A stretch of 64,000 bases of DNA from JAJDXW01 sp965214795 (GTDB taxonomy: Bacteria > Pseudomonadota > Gammaproteobacteria > HK1): assembly GCA_965214795.1 (NCBI GenBank), contig OZ243976.1, positions 1,240,001 to 1,304,000 of the forward strand, in the 5' to 3' direction. The translations under genes were made by a program, and so were the position numbers. The notes beneath the pieces were generated by a model. That model was not told the origin of the DNA and ran no database searches. It worked only from the letters and a program-made list of their open reading frames with translations. This document shows, piece after piece, positions 23,659 through 33,385 of this stretch. The stretch's first letter is position 1. Each line of letters starts with the position of its first letter.

Positions 23659-25205
23659 GCGCTCCCCCGACCCCGGTCCCGGCTCCCGCGCCCCGGCACC
23701 GCTACCGCGATCTCCGGGACTTCGTCGCGGGTCTCGAAGCGTCCGGCGATCTCGTGCGGGTGCACGTGGAGGTCGACCCGCGGCTCGAGATGACCGCGGT
23801 CTGCGACCGCACCCTCCGCGGCGGCGGCCCCGCGCTCCTCTTCGAGCGGCCGGCCGGACATCGGGTCCCGGTGCTCACCAACCTCTTCGGGACCCGGACC
23901 CGGGTCGCGCGCGCGATGGGGGCGGAGAGCGTCGAGGCCCTTCGCGAGATCGGCGAGCTCCTCGCCTTTCTCCGCCAGCCCGACCCGCCCCGGGGCCTCC
24001 GCGAGGCGTGGAAGTCGCTTCCCGTCTTCCGGCAGGTCCTCGCGATGTCCCCGCGCGAGACGCGCTCCCCGCCCTGCCGGGAAGTGGTGCTGGAGGGCGA
24101 CGCGGTGGACCTCTCGGACTGGCCGATCCAGACCTGCTGGCCGGAGGACGCGGGGCCCCTCGTCACCTGGGGGCTCGTCATCACCCGCGGGCCCGCGGGG
24201 GGGCGGCAGAACCTCGGCATCTACCGGCAGCAGGTCATCGCCCCCAACCGGGTCATCATGCGCTGGCTCGCGCAGCGCGGGGGGGCGCTCGACTATCGGG
24301 CGTGGTGCGAGGCGCGGCCGGGGGAGCCGTTCCCGGTCGCGGTGGCCCTCGGGGCGGACCCGGCGACGACCCTCGCCGCGGTCACCCCGATCCCCGACTC
24401 GCTGTCGGAGTACGCGTTCGCAGGATTGCTCCGGGGCGGGCGCACCGAGGTCGCGCGGGCGATCGGCTCCGATCTCCAGGTGCCGGCGCGCGCGGAGGTC
24501 GTGCTCGAAGGCGCCATCCATCCCGGCGACGAGGCCCCGGAAGGTCCTTTCGGCGACCACACCGGGTACTACAATGCCGTCGAGACGTTTCCCGTCTTCA
24601 CCATCGACCGCATCACCCACCGCCGCGACCCCATCTACCACAGCACCTGCACGGGCCGCCCCCCCGACGAGCCGGCCGTCCTCGGGGCGGCGATGAACGA
24701 GCTCTTCATCCCCCTCCTCCGGCGCCAGCTCCCCGAGATCCGGGACTTCTACCTGCCCCCCGAGGGGTGCTCCTACCGGATCGGCATCGTCTCGATGGAG
24801 AAGCAGTACCCGGGCCACGCAAAGCGGGTGATGTTCGGCCTCTGGTCGGTGCTCCGCCAGTTCATGTACACCAAGATCGTCATCGTGGTGGACAGCGACA
24901 TCGACGTCCGGAGCTGGAAGGACGTCGCCTGGGCGATGGCGACGAGGACGGACCCCGCCCGCGACCTCACCCTCGTCGAGAACACCCCCATCGACTACCT
25001 CGACTTCGCCTCGCCGGTCGCCGGGCTCGGCTCCAAGATGGGCATCGACGCGACCGGCAAATGGCCGGGGGAGACCGATCGCGAATGGGGCCGGCCCATC
25101 GTCATGGGGCGCGAGGTGCTGGACCGGGTGGACGCGATGTGGGAGAGCCTCGGGATCCCGCTCCCGGGAGGCGAGCCGCCGGGGGAGGCAGGGCCCGGCG
25201 CCTGA
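23655..25205 (+). CDS. UbiD-family prenylated-FMN-dependent decarboxylase
   Basis: A 516-residue UbiD-family protein. Recognisable blocks are YRDLRDFVAGLEASGDLVRV at the start, the central QNLGIYRQQVIAPNRVIMRW, and the active-site region PARAEVVLEGAIHPGDEAPE followed by GPFGDHTGYYN, which contains the catalytic Glu of the E-R-E network. The latter part has PGHAKRVMFGLWSVLRQFMY. UbiD itself decarboxylates octaprenyl-4-hydroxybenzoate for ubiquinone; other family members act on aromatic or alpha,beta-unsaturated acids. GTG 23655 overlaps the moeB stop. No UbiX partner is visible in the window. True UbiD is plausible because the neighbours are housekeeping. Confidence 0.85.
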   Translation: MSAPPTPVPAPAPRHRYRDLRDFVAGLEASGDLVRVHVEVDPRLEMTAVCDRTLRGGGPALLFERPAGHRVPVLTNLFGTRTRVARAMGAESVEALREIGELLAFLRQPDPPRGLREAWKSLPVFRQVLAMSPRETRSPPCREVVLEGDAVDLSDWPIQTCWPEDAGPLVTWGLVITRGPAGGRQNLGIYRQQVIAPNRVIMRWLAQRGGALDYRAWCEARPGEPFPVAVALGADPATTLAAVTPIPDSLSEYAFAGLLRGGRTEVARAIGSDLQVPARAEVVLEGAIHPGDEAPEGPFGDHTGYYNAVETFPVFTIDRITHRRDPIYHSTCTGRPPDEPAVLGAAMNELFIPLLRRQLPEIRDFYLPPEGCSYRIGIVSMEKQYPGHAKRVMFGLWSVLRQFMYTKIVIVVDSDIDVRSWKDVAWAMATRTDPARDLTLVENTPIDYLDFASPVAGLGSKMGIDATGKWPGETDREWGRPIVMGREVLDRVDAMWESLGIPLPGGEPPGEAGPGA

Positions 25206-25404
25206 GGCGCGGCGCCGGCCCGCGTCGCCGCGGGGCCCGCTCCTCATCGGCAATGCCCTTGTGTGGGTCCACACCCGCGCTCCGTTCCCGCGTCCCGTCG
25301 CCCCCGCGGGGAGGTCGGGCCGTGCCGCCGGACGGGGAGCGGGTGGATCGTCGTCGCCGGGCGGCCCATCGCCGGTCTCGGGTGTCCGATCGGCCCCGTC
25401 CCGG

Positions 25405-26118
25405 TCAGTAGAGGTAGGCGACGTTGCAGTCCTCGCTGTCGCTGCGCACGTCGTAGATCCGGGCGCCGCCTCCCCCGGTCCCCACGCAGTTCGCCTCGCC
25501 TTCCGCCGCGTCTCCGAACGTCGCCCCGTTGCTCACCGTGAGGCGCAGCGCGCCGGTGTCCGGTACGCCGTCGTCGATCTTGACGTCGAGCTCGCGCGCG
25601 ATGTCGACCGGGATCCCGCGGCCGAGAACGAGGTTGAGCCGCACCGGGGGCGGGCCTCCCGCCTGCAGGTAGTCGTCGGTGCGGCCGAGCACCATGACCC
25701 GGTTGAACGGGTTGAGCGGAGCCCGCTGGTTGTTCGGCGCGGGTGCGACCGCATCGCCCTCGAACTCTCCCTGGAGGAATCCCGCCTTCGCGAGCTGCTC
25801 CCACAGCGCGTTCGGCTCGACCCACTCGCGGCCGGGAGCGTTGTCGATGCGGCCGTTGTCGTTTCCGCCTCCGTTCACGGCGACGCCGAGCGCTTCTGCG
25901 GCTTCGGCCGCGTTCCAGTCCCCGGGGACCCGGCGATAGCGATCGACGAAGGCGAAGTACGCGGATCGGATCCCGGCGCTCGAGTCCGCGAGGTTGCGGA
26001 CCCGGGCGCTTGCGATGAGCTCCTGGCCGGTCATGACCGCGCCGACGAGCAGTCCGACGACGACGAGCACGATGGCGATCTCGATGAGGGTGAAGCCGGA
26101 GGCGTTCCTTGCGTGCAT
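25405..26118 (-). CDS. Type IV pilin-like prepilin with Asp/Asn-rich loop
   Basis: A 237-residue prepilin. The leader and hydrophobic helix read ASGFTLIEIAIVLVVVGLLV, with cleavage expected after Gly8 and Glu at position +5. The globular part has a GGGNDNGRIDN stretch (about residues 82-92), resembling calcium-binding loops of pseudopilins. Two Cys near the C-terminus (EANCVG and SEDCNVAY) could form the D-loop disulfide. It is the last gene of the minus-strand MSHA-like locus. It is probably exported and incorporated into a pilus or pseudopilus. Which subunit is the major one cannot be decided from sequence. Confidence 0.85.
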   Translation of the reverse strand: MHARNASGFTLIEIAIVLVVVGLLVGAVMTGQELIASARVRNLADSSAGIRSAYFAFVDRYRRVPGDWNAAEAAEALGVAVNGGGNDNGRIDNAPGREWVEPNALWEQLAKAGFLQGEFEGDAVAPAPNNQRAPLNPFNRVMVLGRTDDYLQAGGPPPVRLNLVLGRGIPVDIARELDVKIDDGVPDTGALRLTVSNGATFGDAAEGEANCVGTGGGGARIYDVRSDSEDCNVAYLY

Positions 26119-26235
26119 GTGACTTTCTCCCGCACCGGGGCATTCCCGGTGCTCAGTACTGGTGATGGGGACGGATGGAGCCGGGACGCCGGCTCCGCCG
26201 CGGACCGATCCGGAGCCGCGTGATCGGTGCTCCGC

Positions 26236-26904
26236 TCACGGCCAGGTTCCGGCTCGCACCAGCCGGCCGAGCAGTACGTTCTTCGACATCCAGACGAGGA
26301 CGTCGTCGAAGTCGCCGGACCCGGCGCGGCCCGGTACCGCGTGCGCGTAGCGGGGATCGGGGCGCAGCGGGTTCGAGCAGCCGGCCGGGCTGCCCCCTGT
26401 GCCGTCGTTCTCGCCGTCCGGGCGCCCGTTGGCCCCGCACGAGAAGAGGATGGCGGCCGGCCCCTCCGGATCGCTCACCGTCAGGCGCTCGGTGGTTCGC
26501 GGGTTGTCGATTCGCAGTCCGCCTCGCGTGTTCGGCGGCCGTGGCATGCCTTCGGGCACGGTGAGGGCGTCGTTGCCCCGGTAGCGGATCGGCCGGCCCC
26601 AGCCGTCCCTGCCCTGCACCCCCAGCGTCGCGCGCGGCAGCTCGCCTTCGATCCCGCGGCAGGGCGCCGTCACCGGTCCGGGCCGGTCTTCGGCGCCGTC
26701 GCCGTCGATGTCGGGGCATGGCAGCCGGTTGTCGTGGGCGGCCGCGTATCCGAGCAGCGCTTCGAGCGCCTGGACGAGGGCGGCCTCGGTCTCCCGCAGC
26801 CGGTACCGGTCGATCTGGGCGGCGAGCGGGACCATCAGCCCCCCGAGCAGAAGGGCGCTCACCGCGAGAGCGATCGCCACTTCGATCAACGACAGGCCCT
26901 CCAT
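26236..26904 (-). CDS. Prepilin-like protein with PCPDxDGDG loop
   Basis: A 222-residue prepilin with a very short leader: MEG before LSLIEVAIALAVSALLLGGL, so cleavage would follow Gly3, Glu at +5 retained. After the helix comes ALLGYAAAHDNRLPCPDIDG and DGAEDRPG, an Asp-rich loop that looks like a calcium site bounded by Cys. A shared arrangement (GYA, LPCPD, GxGxxD, then LG and DGWGRP) is also found in the larger protein at 27117-28802, so the two are related. The start ATG 26904 has no better in-frame alternative. The 211-base gap to the next gene upstream shows nothing else. Confidence 0.8.
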   Translation of the reverse strand: MEGLSLIEVAIALAVSALLLGGLMVPLAAQIDRYRLRETEAALVQALEALLGYAAAHDNRLPCPDIDGDGAEDRPGPVTAPCRGIEGELPRATLGVQGRDGWGRPIRYRGNDALTVPEGMPRPPNTRGGLRIDNPRTTERLTVSDPEGPAAILFSCGANGRPDGENDGTGGSPAGCSNPLRPDPRYAHAVPGRAGSGDFDDVLVWMSKNVLLGRLVRAGTWP

Positions 26905-27116
26905 GTCCTTCGCCGCCCGCGGGGTCCGTTTCGCGTCGTTCCACTTCGCGAATCCGGTCCCGCTCGCCGTTTCCGTCCCGACCCGACCTCCGTCGGTTCG
27001 CTCACGTTCGGGCGCCCGTACGGTCCGATCCCCCCTCCCGCCGGACCGCGCGGGCGCGAAGCCGCTTCCTCTCGCCCGCAACGGCCGCCGCCCGCTGCCC
27101 GTCCGCGAGGCCCGGG

Positions 27117-28802
27117 TCATGGAACGAGCATCCCCGGCGGGAGCGCGATCGCCACCACCCGGTCGTTGAACGATTCGGTCGAACGCCTCGCTTCGTACCG
27201 GAGGTTGGCCGGATTGGCGTTCTCTCCTTCGAACCATTGGAGGAGGCCCTGGATCGCCCGGTTCTGGTGGGAGAGCTCAGGCCCGGCGAGGATGGCTATC
27301 GCCATCGCCCCGCTCGTGTCCTCCCGCCCGCCGACCCCGGTCCGAACGAGCTCGAGGCACTGACCGGGCATCGCGCACCCGGCCGAGCCGCCGGCCGTGA
27401 ATGCCGGGGCGACCGCGGCCAGGAGGGATCGGTGCCACTCGTTCTCGAGCAGCCACTCCGGCACCTCGCCGCCCGTCCCGAACGGATACGCGACCCCATC
27501 GACGGCCAGTGCGCCCTGGATCGGGCCGGGGGAGAACCGGACCTCGCCGCGCCCGGTCTGCGCGCCGCCCATGAAGTCGAGGATCTCGATGCTCGATTCC
27601 GCGACCCACTCGGCTCCCTCCACCCCGCGCCGGCGGATGTCGGCGGACGCGGGGGGTTCGACCATGGCGTCTCCGGCGAAGTGCAGATCGAACCGGAGCA
27701 CCCGCTCCCGGCCCGGCCCCGGAGCGACCCGGCTCTCGCCCGTGCAGTCGATCCGCCGTATGGCCGTCCAGGTGCATCGCCCGGCCGGAACGTCGAGGGC
27801 GCGGACCGGAAGGCCGAGGTCGGTCGGGGAGACCGTTCCGGATGCGGAGGCGGTGCCTCCCGCCAGGGACCCGGCGACCCGGAAGGCGGTATCGAGCGGA
27901 TCCCCGGTCCGCAAGAGGGGGAGACGGCCGGCGTTCACGCCGGGGACGGGGAGCGCGCCTTCCGCGGGTTCGGTCCACGGCGCGAGCCACGGAAGGGCTC
28001 CCGTGTTCCAGGGAGCCTCGCGATACTCCGACAAAATGGTGCGGGCAGTGGCGAGCGCCCGCCCCGCGGCGCTGTCCATCAACTCGTCGCGGGAGATCGC
28101 GGCCACCCGGTCGTTGAATTCATCGCGCGGGGCGGGGAACGGCGCCGTTCGCGAGACGTAGGCGGCGTCCCGCGGCGTATCGTTGCCGGCCTCCAGGTAC
28201 TGCGCGGGGTCGAAGCGGTCCGCGGCCCGGTCCTGAAACGGCAGGGCCGGGCCGGGGGCGAGGACCACGGCGGCGACGCCGCCCCGTCCGTCCACCACGA
28301 GCTCCGCGGCGGTATCGCGGTTGAGGGGCCGGTGCTTGTGGCCGTTCGCCCGGAACCGGTCGGCGAGTGCGTACCAGAGCCGCTCTCCCGCCCCGTCGCG
28401 CGGGTCGTGAAGGCCCAACCGGCGCCAGGGCAGCCGCCCGAGCGATGCGGTGGGACAAGGCGTGTCGGGTGAACCGTTGCCGCTCGTGTCGGGGCACGGG
28501 AGGTAGCCGGGCCCGTGGCGGCCGGAGTGCTGGTCCGGATAGGACACCGCGTATCCGATGAGCGCGTCGCGCGCCGCGGCGAGCGCGGTCTCGGTCCGGC
28601 GGGCGGCGTGAGAAGAACGCGCGGCCGCTTCCAGCCACTCGATGGTCACCAGCCCGGACCCGAGGGTGAGGGCGAGGACGAGGGCGAGGAGGGCCGCCCC
28701 GCGCTGTGGGCCGAACGGTTCGAACGGCCCCCGCGATCCGCGTGCTTCATGCTGCGCCCCGGGGGGCGACCGCCTTCCCACGGCCACTTCGCGCTCGAGC
28801 AT
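27117..28802 (-). CDS. Large pilin-like protein with N-terminal anchor and PCPD loop
   Basis: A protein of about 561 residues with one hydrophobic segment near residues 33-50 (RGAALLALVLALTLGSGLV), of the kind seen in PilX/PilV-like minor pilins that start with QRGAALL. Next come ALIGYAVSYPDQ and GYLPCPDTSGNGSPDTPCP, which match the loop architecture of the smaller prepilin at 26236-26904. The remaining 400 residues have no domain I recognise; there are Cys pairs (GRCTW/RIDC and GCAMPGQC). I chose ATG 28802 (preceded by AGGTG); ATG 28823 and ATG 28961 are alternatives. It may be a tip adhesin or large minor pilin, which is inference. Confidence 0.65.
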   Translation of the reverse strand: MLEREVAVGRRSPPGAQHEARGSRGPFEPFGPQRGAALLALVLALTLGSGLVTIEWLEAAARSSHAARRTETALAAARDALIGYAVSYPDQHSGRHGPGYLPCPDTSGNGSPDTPCPTASLGRLPWRRLGLHDPRDGAGERLWYALADRFRANGHKHRPLNRDTAAELVVDGRGGVAAVVLAPGPALPFQDRAADRFDPAQYLEAGNDTPRDAAYVSRTAPFPAPRDEFNDRVAAISRDELMDSAAGRALATARTILSEYREAPWNTGALPWLAPWTEPAEGALPVPGVNAGRLPLLRTGDPLDTAFRVAGSLAGGTASASGTVSPTDLGLPVRALDVPAGRCTWTAIRRIDCTGESRVAPGPGRERVLRFDLHFAGDAMVEPPASADIRRRGVEGAEWVAESSIEILDFMGGAQTGRGEVRFSPGPIQGALAVDGVAYPFGTGGEVPEWLLENEWHRSLLAAVAPAFTAGGSAGCAMPGQCLELVRTGVGGREDTSGAMAIAILAGPELSHQNRAIQGLLQWFEGENANPANLRYEARRSTESFNDRVVAIALPPGMLVP

Positions 28803-28957
28803 TTCGTGTGCACCTGCCGCCATTCCTTCTCGTGCCGACCCGGCCGCGCGCGGAACGGAGCCGCGAGCCGCGAGCCGGCCGGGTCGCGGCGAGACCGGCC
28901 GCGGAGCGCGGGATTCCGTTCCCGTGCCCGGACCCCGTTCGCGGCGCGACCGGGAGC

Positions 28958-30100
28958 TCAATTCTGTTCGGGAACCCGGGATCCGGTGAGAGGCGCGGGG
29001 GACGACCTGCGTAGGAATCGGTCCTGTCCGGGCCGGTCCTGCGGCCTACGGAGGGGGCCGGTCACCGCACCCGAAAGGGGATCGAATCGCTCGCCGGGAC
29101 GCACCACGATCGAGCGTCCCCCCGCGTCGAGGCGGATTCCGGGTCCCCCGGCGACGGCCGGAGGCGCTCCTTCCGGATCCGGGTCGCCGTACACCACCCG
29201 CCTGCCGTCCATCCACGCATAGACGGACCGTCCGGAACGGGCCACCACGCCGCCGACGCGTACCCAACGGACCGGCCGCGGCGGCGGCTCGGATCGGGCG
29301 GGAGCCCCGACGGGCGGCGTATCGGCCGGTTCGGCCGCGGCAGGCCGGACAGCGAGAGCCGATTCGATCTCCGCGCGTTCCGCCGCGGTCATGAAGAGCC
29401 GTCCGAAGGTCCCGCGGGGCGGCTCGGCAAGGGGCGGCTCGGCAAGGGCCGACTCCCCCTGCCCTTGCTCGGCGCCGGCATCGGCGCTTTCGGGGGGGCC
29501 GGCGGCGGGTGCCCAGCCGGGCTCCACCCCGGAGAGGACGACCGACTGCCATCGGATGCGGCACGACGCGCCGATGGCGGCGAGCGGCGGCTCCGGCGCG
29601 TTCTTTCGCACCAGACGACAGCCCGAAACCGTGAAGAGGCCGGGCGCCTCCCGTTCGAGCGCGGCCAGGAACGCCGGCAGCTCGGCCTCGTGCCGCATCT
29701 CGAGCTCGATCGACATGTCGGTCGCCCGCACCTCGACCGGACCGGTACGCTCGACGACGTGCGCGGCGCCGAACCGATGGCGGGCGGCGAGAACCCCGGC
29801 CGCTGCCCTGCGCACCGCTTCGGTCCGGCGTTCGGGCCGCTCCGTGCCAAGCCGTCCGTGCGCCGCCAGGCGGCCGTAAAGAGCGCCGAACCGGTGCCAC
29901 TCCTCGCGTTCACCGGCGAGCGCGGCGTGGTGCCCGCGCGCCTCGGTGAGCCGGGTCTCGGCGGCCCTCATCCCTTCCGTGACCCGGTTCTCGTGCCACC
30001 ACGCCGCGGCCGCGAACGCCCCGCCGGCCAGTGCGGCCGCGCTGCATGCCGCCAGCGAGAGCCGCAACCGGCGCCACCGGATCTCAATCGTCCCGAACAT
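28958..30100 (-). CDS. PilO/MshJ-like bitopic assembly protein
   Basis: A 380-residue protein with one N-terminal membrane segment (LSLAACSAAALAGGAFAAAAW, residues 14-34) and a short cytoplasmic start. A predicted coiled coil (residues 40-95, rich in Glu, Arg and Ala) leads to a small alpha/beta region, the plan of PilO and MshJ. The C-terminal third, after a Pro/Ala/Glu linker, has a beta-rich domain (VRVGGVVARSGRSVYAWMDG) similar in pattern to PilP/MshK proteins, so this could be a PilO-PilP fusion. It overlaps the upstream PilM/N-like gene by 17 bases. Assignment rests on topology and place in the locus. Confidence 0.6.
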   Translation of the reverse strand: MFGTIEIRWRRLRLSLAACSAAALAGGAFAAAAWWHENRVTEGMRAAETRLTEARGHHAALAGEREEWHRFGALYGRLAAHGRLGTERPERRTEAVRRAAAGVLAARHRFGAAHVVERTGPVEVRATDMSIELEMRHEAELPAFLAALEREAPGLFTVSGCRLVRKNAPEPPLAAIGASCRIRWQSVVLSGVEPGWAPAAGPPESADAGAEQGQGESALAEPPLAEPPRGTFGRLFMTAAERAEIESALAVRPAAAEPADTPPVGAPARSEPPPRPVRWVRVGGVVARSGRSVYAWMDGRRVVYGDPDPEGAPPAVAGGPGIRLDAGGRSIVVRPGERFDPLSGAVTGPLRRPQDRPGQDRFLRRSSPAPLTGSRVPEQN

Positions 30101-31628
30101 CGAGCACCATCCTCATCGTGAATCCGGCCGCCGGCCGGTGTCGATGGCCGCCCCCACCGGGGTCCCGGGGGATGTCCGTCAGGTCGACCTCGCTCAGCCG
30201 GGGATCGGCCTCGAGCCCTTCGGCAAACCGGAAGACCTCGGCGGCGGCGGCCCGGTAGTGGCCGTTGAAGGGTTCGATCCGGCCCCGCAGATGGACGACC
30301 CGGAACCGCTCCCGCGCCCCGTCCCGGCTCGGGGCGGAGGGCCACCCCTCGTGCTCGGAGACCTCGAACCACTCGATGCTTTCCAGCATGAGATCGGGAA
30401 ATCTCGCCAGCGCATCGCTTACCGCGCGGAAGACGGGAAGTGCGCCCGCCCGGTCGGCGTTGACGCGCTGCGCGGTCTCGACCGCGAGCCGGACGTCGTC
30501 CAGCGCAACCTTCGACTCCGGCCTCCGCTCCGCCCGGTAGCGGGCCTCGTAGCCGTCCGCTTCCCGAGCAACGGCCGCCGCGGCCACGGCGAGCTCGTTG
30601 GAGCGGTGCCACACCGAACCGCACCAGGCCGCACTGGCGAGGACTGCCGCGAGCCCCGCCGCCTTCAGGGTGCGGCCCGCCCGCTTCGTTCGGTGGGCCG
30701 CGAGCACCTTCGGAGGGGCATAGTGATTGGGCATGCGCCGGCCCAACACCAAGCGAGCGAGGAGCGGGTCACACCCGCCGCGGGAGCCGTCGTCGTTCGC
30801 GCCGCCTTTCCCCCCGAAGCGCCGTCCCGGCCGGCGCTCGACGGCGGCCGGGTCGACGAGTACCGTGGACCGCTCGCGGGAGGTCTCCGCCTCCCGGACC
30901 GCGGCCAGGAGCCCGGCGTCCCCGAGGAGGTGAATCTTCAGCTCCTCCGCGGAGTGGCCGGAGCGATCGAGGTGCTGCCGGAGCCGCTCGACCTCGGCCG
31001 TGATGTGCCGGGCCCGGTCCTCCGATCGGCCGGGCGGCAGCGGCGCGAGCCGGCTCAACGTGAGGCGTCCGTCGTCGAACACCGTCTGGCGCAGGTCCCG
31101 TTCGCCGCTCTCGGTGACGAGGAGGGTCCGTCCCTTGTCCGCTCCGAGGAGGGGCAGCAACCGGGCGCTCGCGAGGGGCAGCGAATGGATCCCGGCCACC
31201 TCGTACCCGTGAAGCGCGTCCAGCCAGGGCTCGATCCGCTCCGGGCGGACGAGGGCGGAGAACAGGATGCGGTCGTCCCGCCGTCCCTCGGACTCCCGGC
31301 CCTCCCGCCGGGCCGAGACGTAGGGGGTCCCCGGGAAGAGTCGGGCGCACCGGCTTCGGAGGATCGCCCGCCGGCCGCGGCCGAGCACGTGGGGGGTCGT
31401 CTCGGGCCGGAAGTCCTCCTCGATCAGGTCGACGAGAAGATGGATGGGCGACGGAGCGGTGCGCTCGAGGGCTTGTCGCAGCCCGGCGTACCCCGCTTCG
31501 TCCGCCGCGAAATCCACCGCCGGGCCGAGCTTGCGGCGCGACCCCCGGTACAGGCGAAGGCCGCCCGCGCGCACGATCGCCACCCAGCGGCCGGAGCGTC
31601 TACAGGGCGATCCCGGCGACCATCTCAT
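30084..31628 (-). CDS. PilM/PilN (MshI/GspL)-like assembly protein
   Basis: A protein of up to 514 residues. The N-terminal half looks like an actin-like ATPase fold as in PilM, MshI or GspL (HLLVDLIEEDFRPETTPH, LLPLLGADKGRTLLVTESG). A membrane segment near residues 335-352 (LKAAGLAAVLASAAWCGSVW) is followed by a periplasmic PilN-like region. This PilM-plus-PilN design is typical of MSHA and GspL systems, linking the assembly ATPase to periplasmic parts. ATG 31628 overlaps the platform gene by 29 bases; GTG 31583 is an alternative that avoids the overlap and removes 15 poorly conserved residues. The product is probably an inner-membrane protein. Confidence 0.65.
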   Translation of the reverse strand: MRWSPGSPCRRSGRWVAIVRAGGLRLYRGSRRKLGPAVDFAADEAGYAGLRQALERTAPSPIHLLVDLIEEDFRPETTPHVLGRGRRAILRSRCARLFPGTPYVSARREGRESEGRRDDRILFSALVRPERIEPWLDALHGYEVAGIHSLPLASARLLPLLGADKGRTLLVTESGERDLRQTVFDDGRLTLSRLAPLPPGRSEDRARHITAEVERLRQHLDRSGHSAEELKIHLLGDAGLLAAVREAETSRERSTVLVDPAAVERRPGRRFGGKGGANDDGSRGGCDPLLARLVLGRRMPNHYAPPKVLAAHRTKRAGRTLKAAGLAAVLASAAWCGSVWHRSNELAVAAAAVAREADGYEARYRAERRPESKVALDDVRLAVETAQRVNADRAGALPVFRAVSDALARFPDLMLESIEWFEVSEHEGWPSAPSRDGARERFRVVHLRGRIEPFNGHYRAAAAEVFRFAEGLEADPRLSEVDLTDIPRDPGGGGHRHRPAAGFTMRMVLDVRDD

Positions 31629-32808
31629 AGATCGGACCCATCACGGACACCACCACCCAGAGGAGCAGGGCTCCGAGCACCAGGGTGGACGCCGGGCCCA
31701 CGAGCCCCTGTACGCGTTCCGCGGCGGCGCGTACGTCGCGTTCGTAGAAGTAGCTGATGTTGGACAGAGCGGTGTCGAGGGCGCCGGTGCTCTCTCCGAC
31801 CCGGAGCATCCTCAGCACCAGCGGCGGGAAGAGCCCCGCCTGCTCGAATCCGTCGCTGATGCTTGCGCCTTCCGCGATCCGCTCCGCCGCGGTTCGGGCC
31901 GCCTCTTCCACCACCCGGTTGCCGAGCAACCCCTCGCCGATCCGGATGCTCTGGAGCACGGATATCCCCGATGCGTACATGAGCGCGAAGTAGTTGATGA
32001 ACCGGGCGAGGAGGAGCTTCTTGCGAAGGGGTCCGAGGATCCAGATCCGCAGGCGCAGCGCGTCCACCGTTCGTCGCAGGCGCGGACTCAGGCGTGCCGC
32101 AACGGCGAGGACGGCCGGGGGCACTCCCGCCACGGGCAGCAGGTACCACCATTCCTGAAAGAACTGCGATACCGCGATGAGGGCCCGGGCGTGCACCGGC
32201 AGCTCGTCGCCCATCGTCTCGATGAACGCGGCGAGTCGCGGAACGAGATAGAGCATCAGGAACACGATGACCGCGCCGATGACCACGGCAACGAGAGCCG
32301 GGGCCATGAGCGCCTTGCGGAACTGCATCGCCTGCTCGTCCTGCCAACGCAGGGTCGCGGTCAGCCGCTGGAGCACCGTGGGGAGCTGCCCGCTCGACTC
32401 GCCGGCCCGGATCAGGTTGACCATCATCGAATCGAATGCCTCGGGATGGCGCGCCATTGCCTCCGACAGGCCGGCACCAGCCTGGATCGCCTCGACCATT
32501 GCGGTGATCACCCCGCGGAGGTGGAACCCCTTGACCGAGTCGCGAAGGTCGGCGAGCGCCTCGGGGATGGGCACGTTCGCGGCGAGGAGCTGCTCGAGGT
32601 GGAAGCAGAAGTTGATGAGCTGGCCGCGGCGCACCGGGGGGTGCAGCGACCAGGTTCGGGTCGCGGGAGCACGTGTGCACGAGACGAGGTCCAGATCGAG
32701 CCGGCGAAGGCGGGCCTCGAGGTCGAGCTCGTTCGCGGCTTCCATCCGACCGCGTCGGATGCGGCCCCGCGCGTCCATCGCCCGGTAGCGCATGGAGATG
32801 AGGGCCAC
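31600..32808 (-). CDS. GspF/PilC/MshG-family platform protein
   Basis: A 402-residue inner-membrane platform protein. It starts with the family-typical MRYRAMDARGRIRRGRMEA (substrate loop). Two GspF domains follow: the first with FCFHLEQLLAANVPIPEAL and NLIRAGESSGQLPTVLQRL, the second with FINYFALMYASGISVLQSI and MLRVGESTGALDTALSNIS. Three membrane segments are visible (about residues 166-187, 216-236 and 375-397). The protein anchors the pilus or pseudopilus base and transmits movement from the ATPase encoded upstream. The 577-base gap to that ATPase is unusual, since these genes are normally adjacent. Confidence 0.93.
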   Translation of the reverse strand: MALISMRYRAMDARGRIRRGRMEAANELDLEARLRRLDLDLVSCTRAPATRTWSLHPPVRRGQLINFCFHLEQLLAANVPIPEALADLRDSVKGFHLRGVITAMVEAIQAGAGLSEAMARHPEAFDSMMVNLIRAGESSGQLPTVLQRLTATLRWQDEQAMQFRKALMAPALVAVVIGAVIVFLMLYLVPRLAAFIETMGDELPVHARALIAVSQFFQEWWYLLPVAGVPPAVLAVAARLSPRLRRTVDALRLRIWILGPLRKKLLLARFINYFALMYASGISVLQSIRIGEGLLGNRVVEEAARTAAERIAEGASISDGFEQAGLFPPLVLRMLRVGESTGALDTALSNISYFYERDVRAAAERVQGLVGPASTLVLGALLLWVVVSVMGPIYEMVAGIAL

Positions 32809-33385
32809 TACGCACCCCTTCGCGTCAGGGCCGGCAGGGACGAGGGTTCGAGCGGCCGGGGAGGCCCGGCCCGTTCCCGCGGTGATTGCCCGGCGGCTCC
32901 CGATCCGGGCCAGTCACGCTCCAGCCGGGGTTCCCGTACCCGGGCCGATCCCGACCCATCAGGCGCTGCCGCCCGGTCCTGCCGTGTACCGGGCCGTTCG
33001 CTCCGGATTCGTGTCACGTGCGTTCCGTCCGTCTCCGTGAGGCTGGAATTCTGCGGGCCGGCCGGGAGGCGGGAACAGGGCGCAATGGCGCGCCTTGAGC
33101 GGGAAATCGGGCCGACATTCGTAGGAATCGGGGCCGGGCCTTGCGGGCGACGCCGCCGGGTGCTGCGGTGATCGTCCGTTGCGGGGACCCCGCAACCGTC
33201 GGTGTTCTCCGCCAGGACCGGGAGCCGAAGCGTCGCCATCGCGGGGATCGGCGGTCGTTTTGTCGATGCCCCGATGAAAGGGGCCGCAAGCCTGGTGTCG
33301 CCTGGAGACGCAACCCGGCCGGCCCACGACGGCGAGCCGGACTTTCGGGAGCGCGATGGAGCCGCCACGCGGGGAGGCCGTCTCG
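32809..33385. other. 577-base intergenic region inside the pilus locus, with repeat copy
   Basis: No gene is supported. A stretch at about 33008-33140 is an imperfect direct copy of 37690-37822. Shared landmarks are AATTCTGCG, GGAACAGGG and AATCGGGCCG followed by TTCGTAGG. The open frame of the ATPase runs on into this region only because of its frameshift. The gap interrupts what is usually a tight operon. Confidence 0.55.

Noticed and set aside
25261..25276. Palindrome GTGTGGGTCCACAC as terminator of the pilus locus
   Set aside because: The stem is only six base pairs and no T-run follows on either strand.
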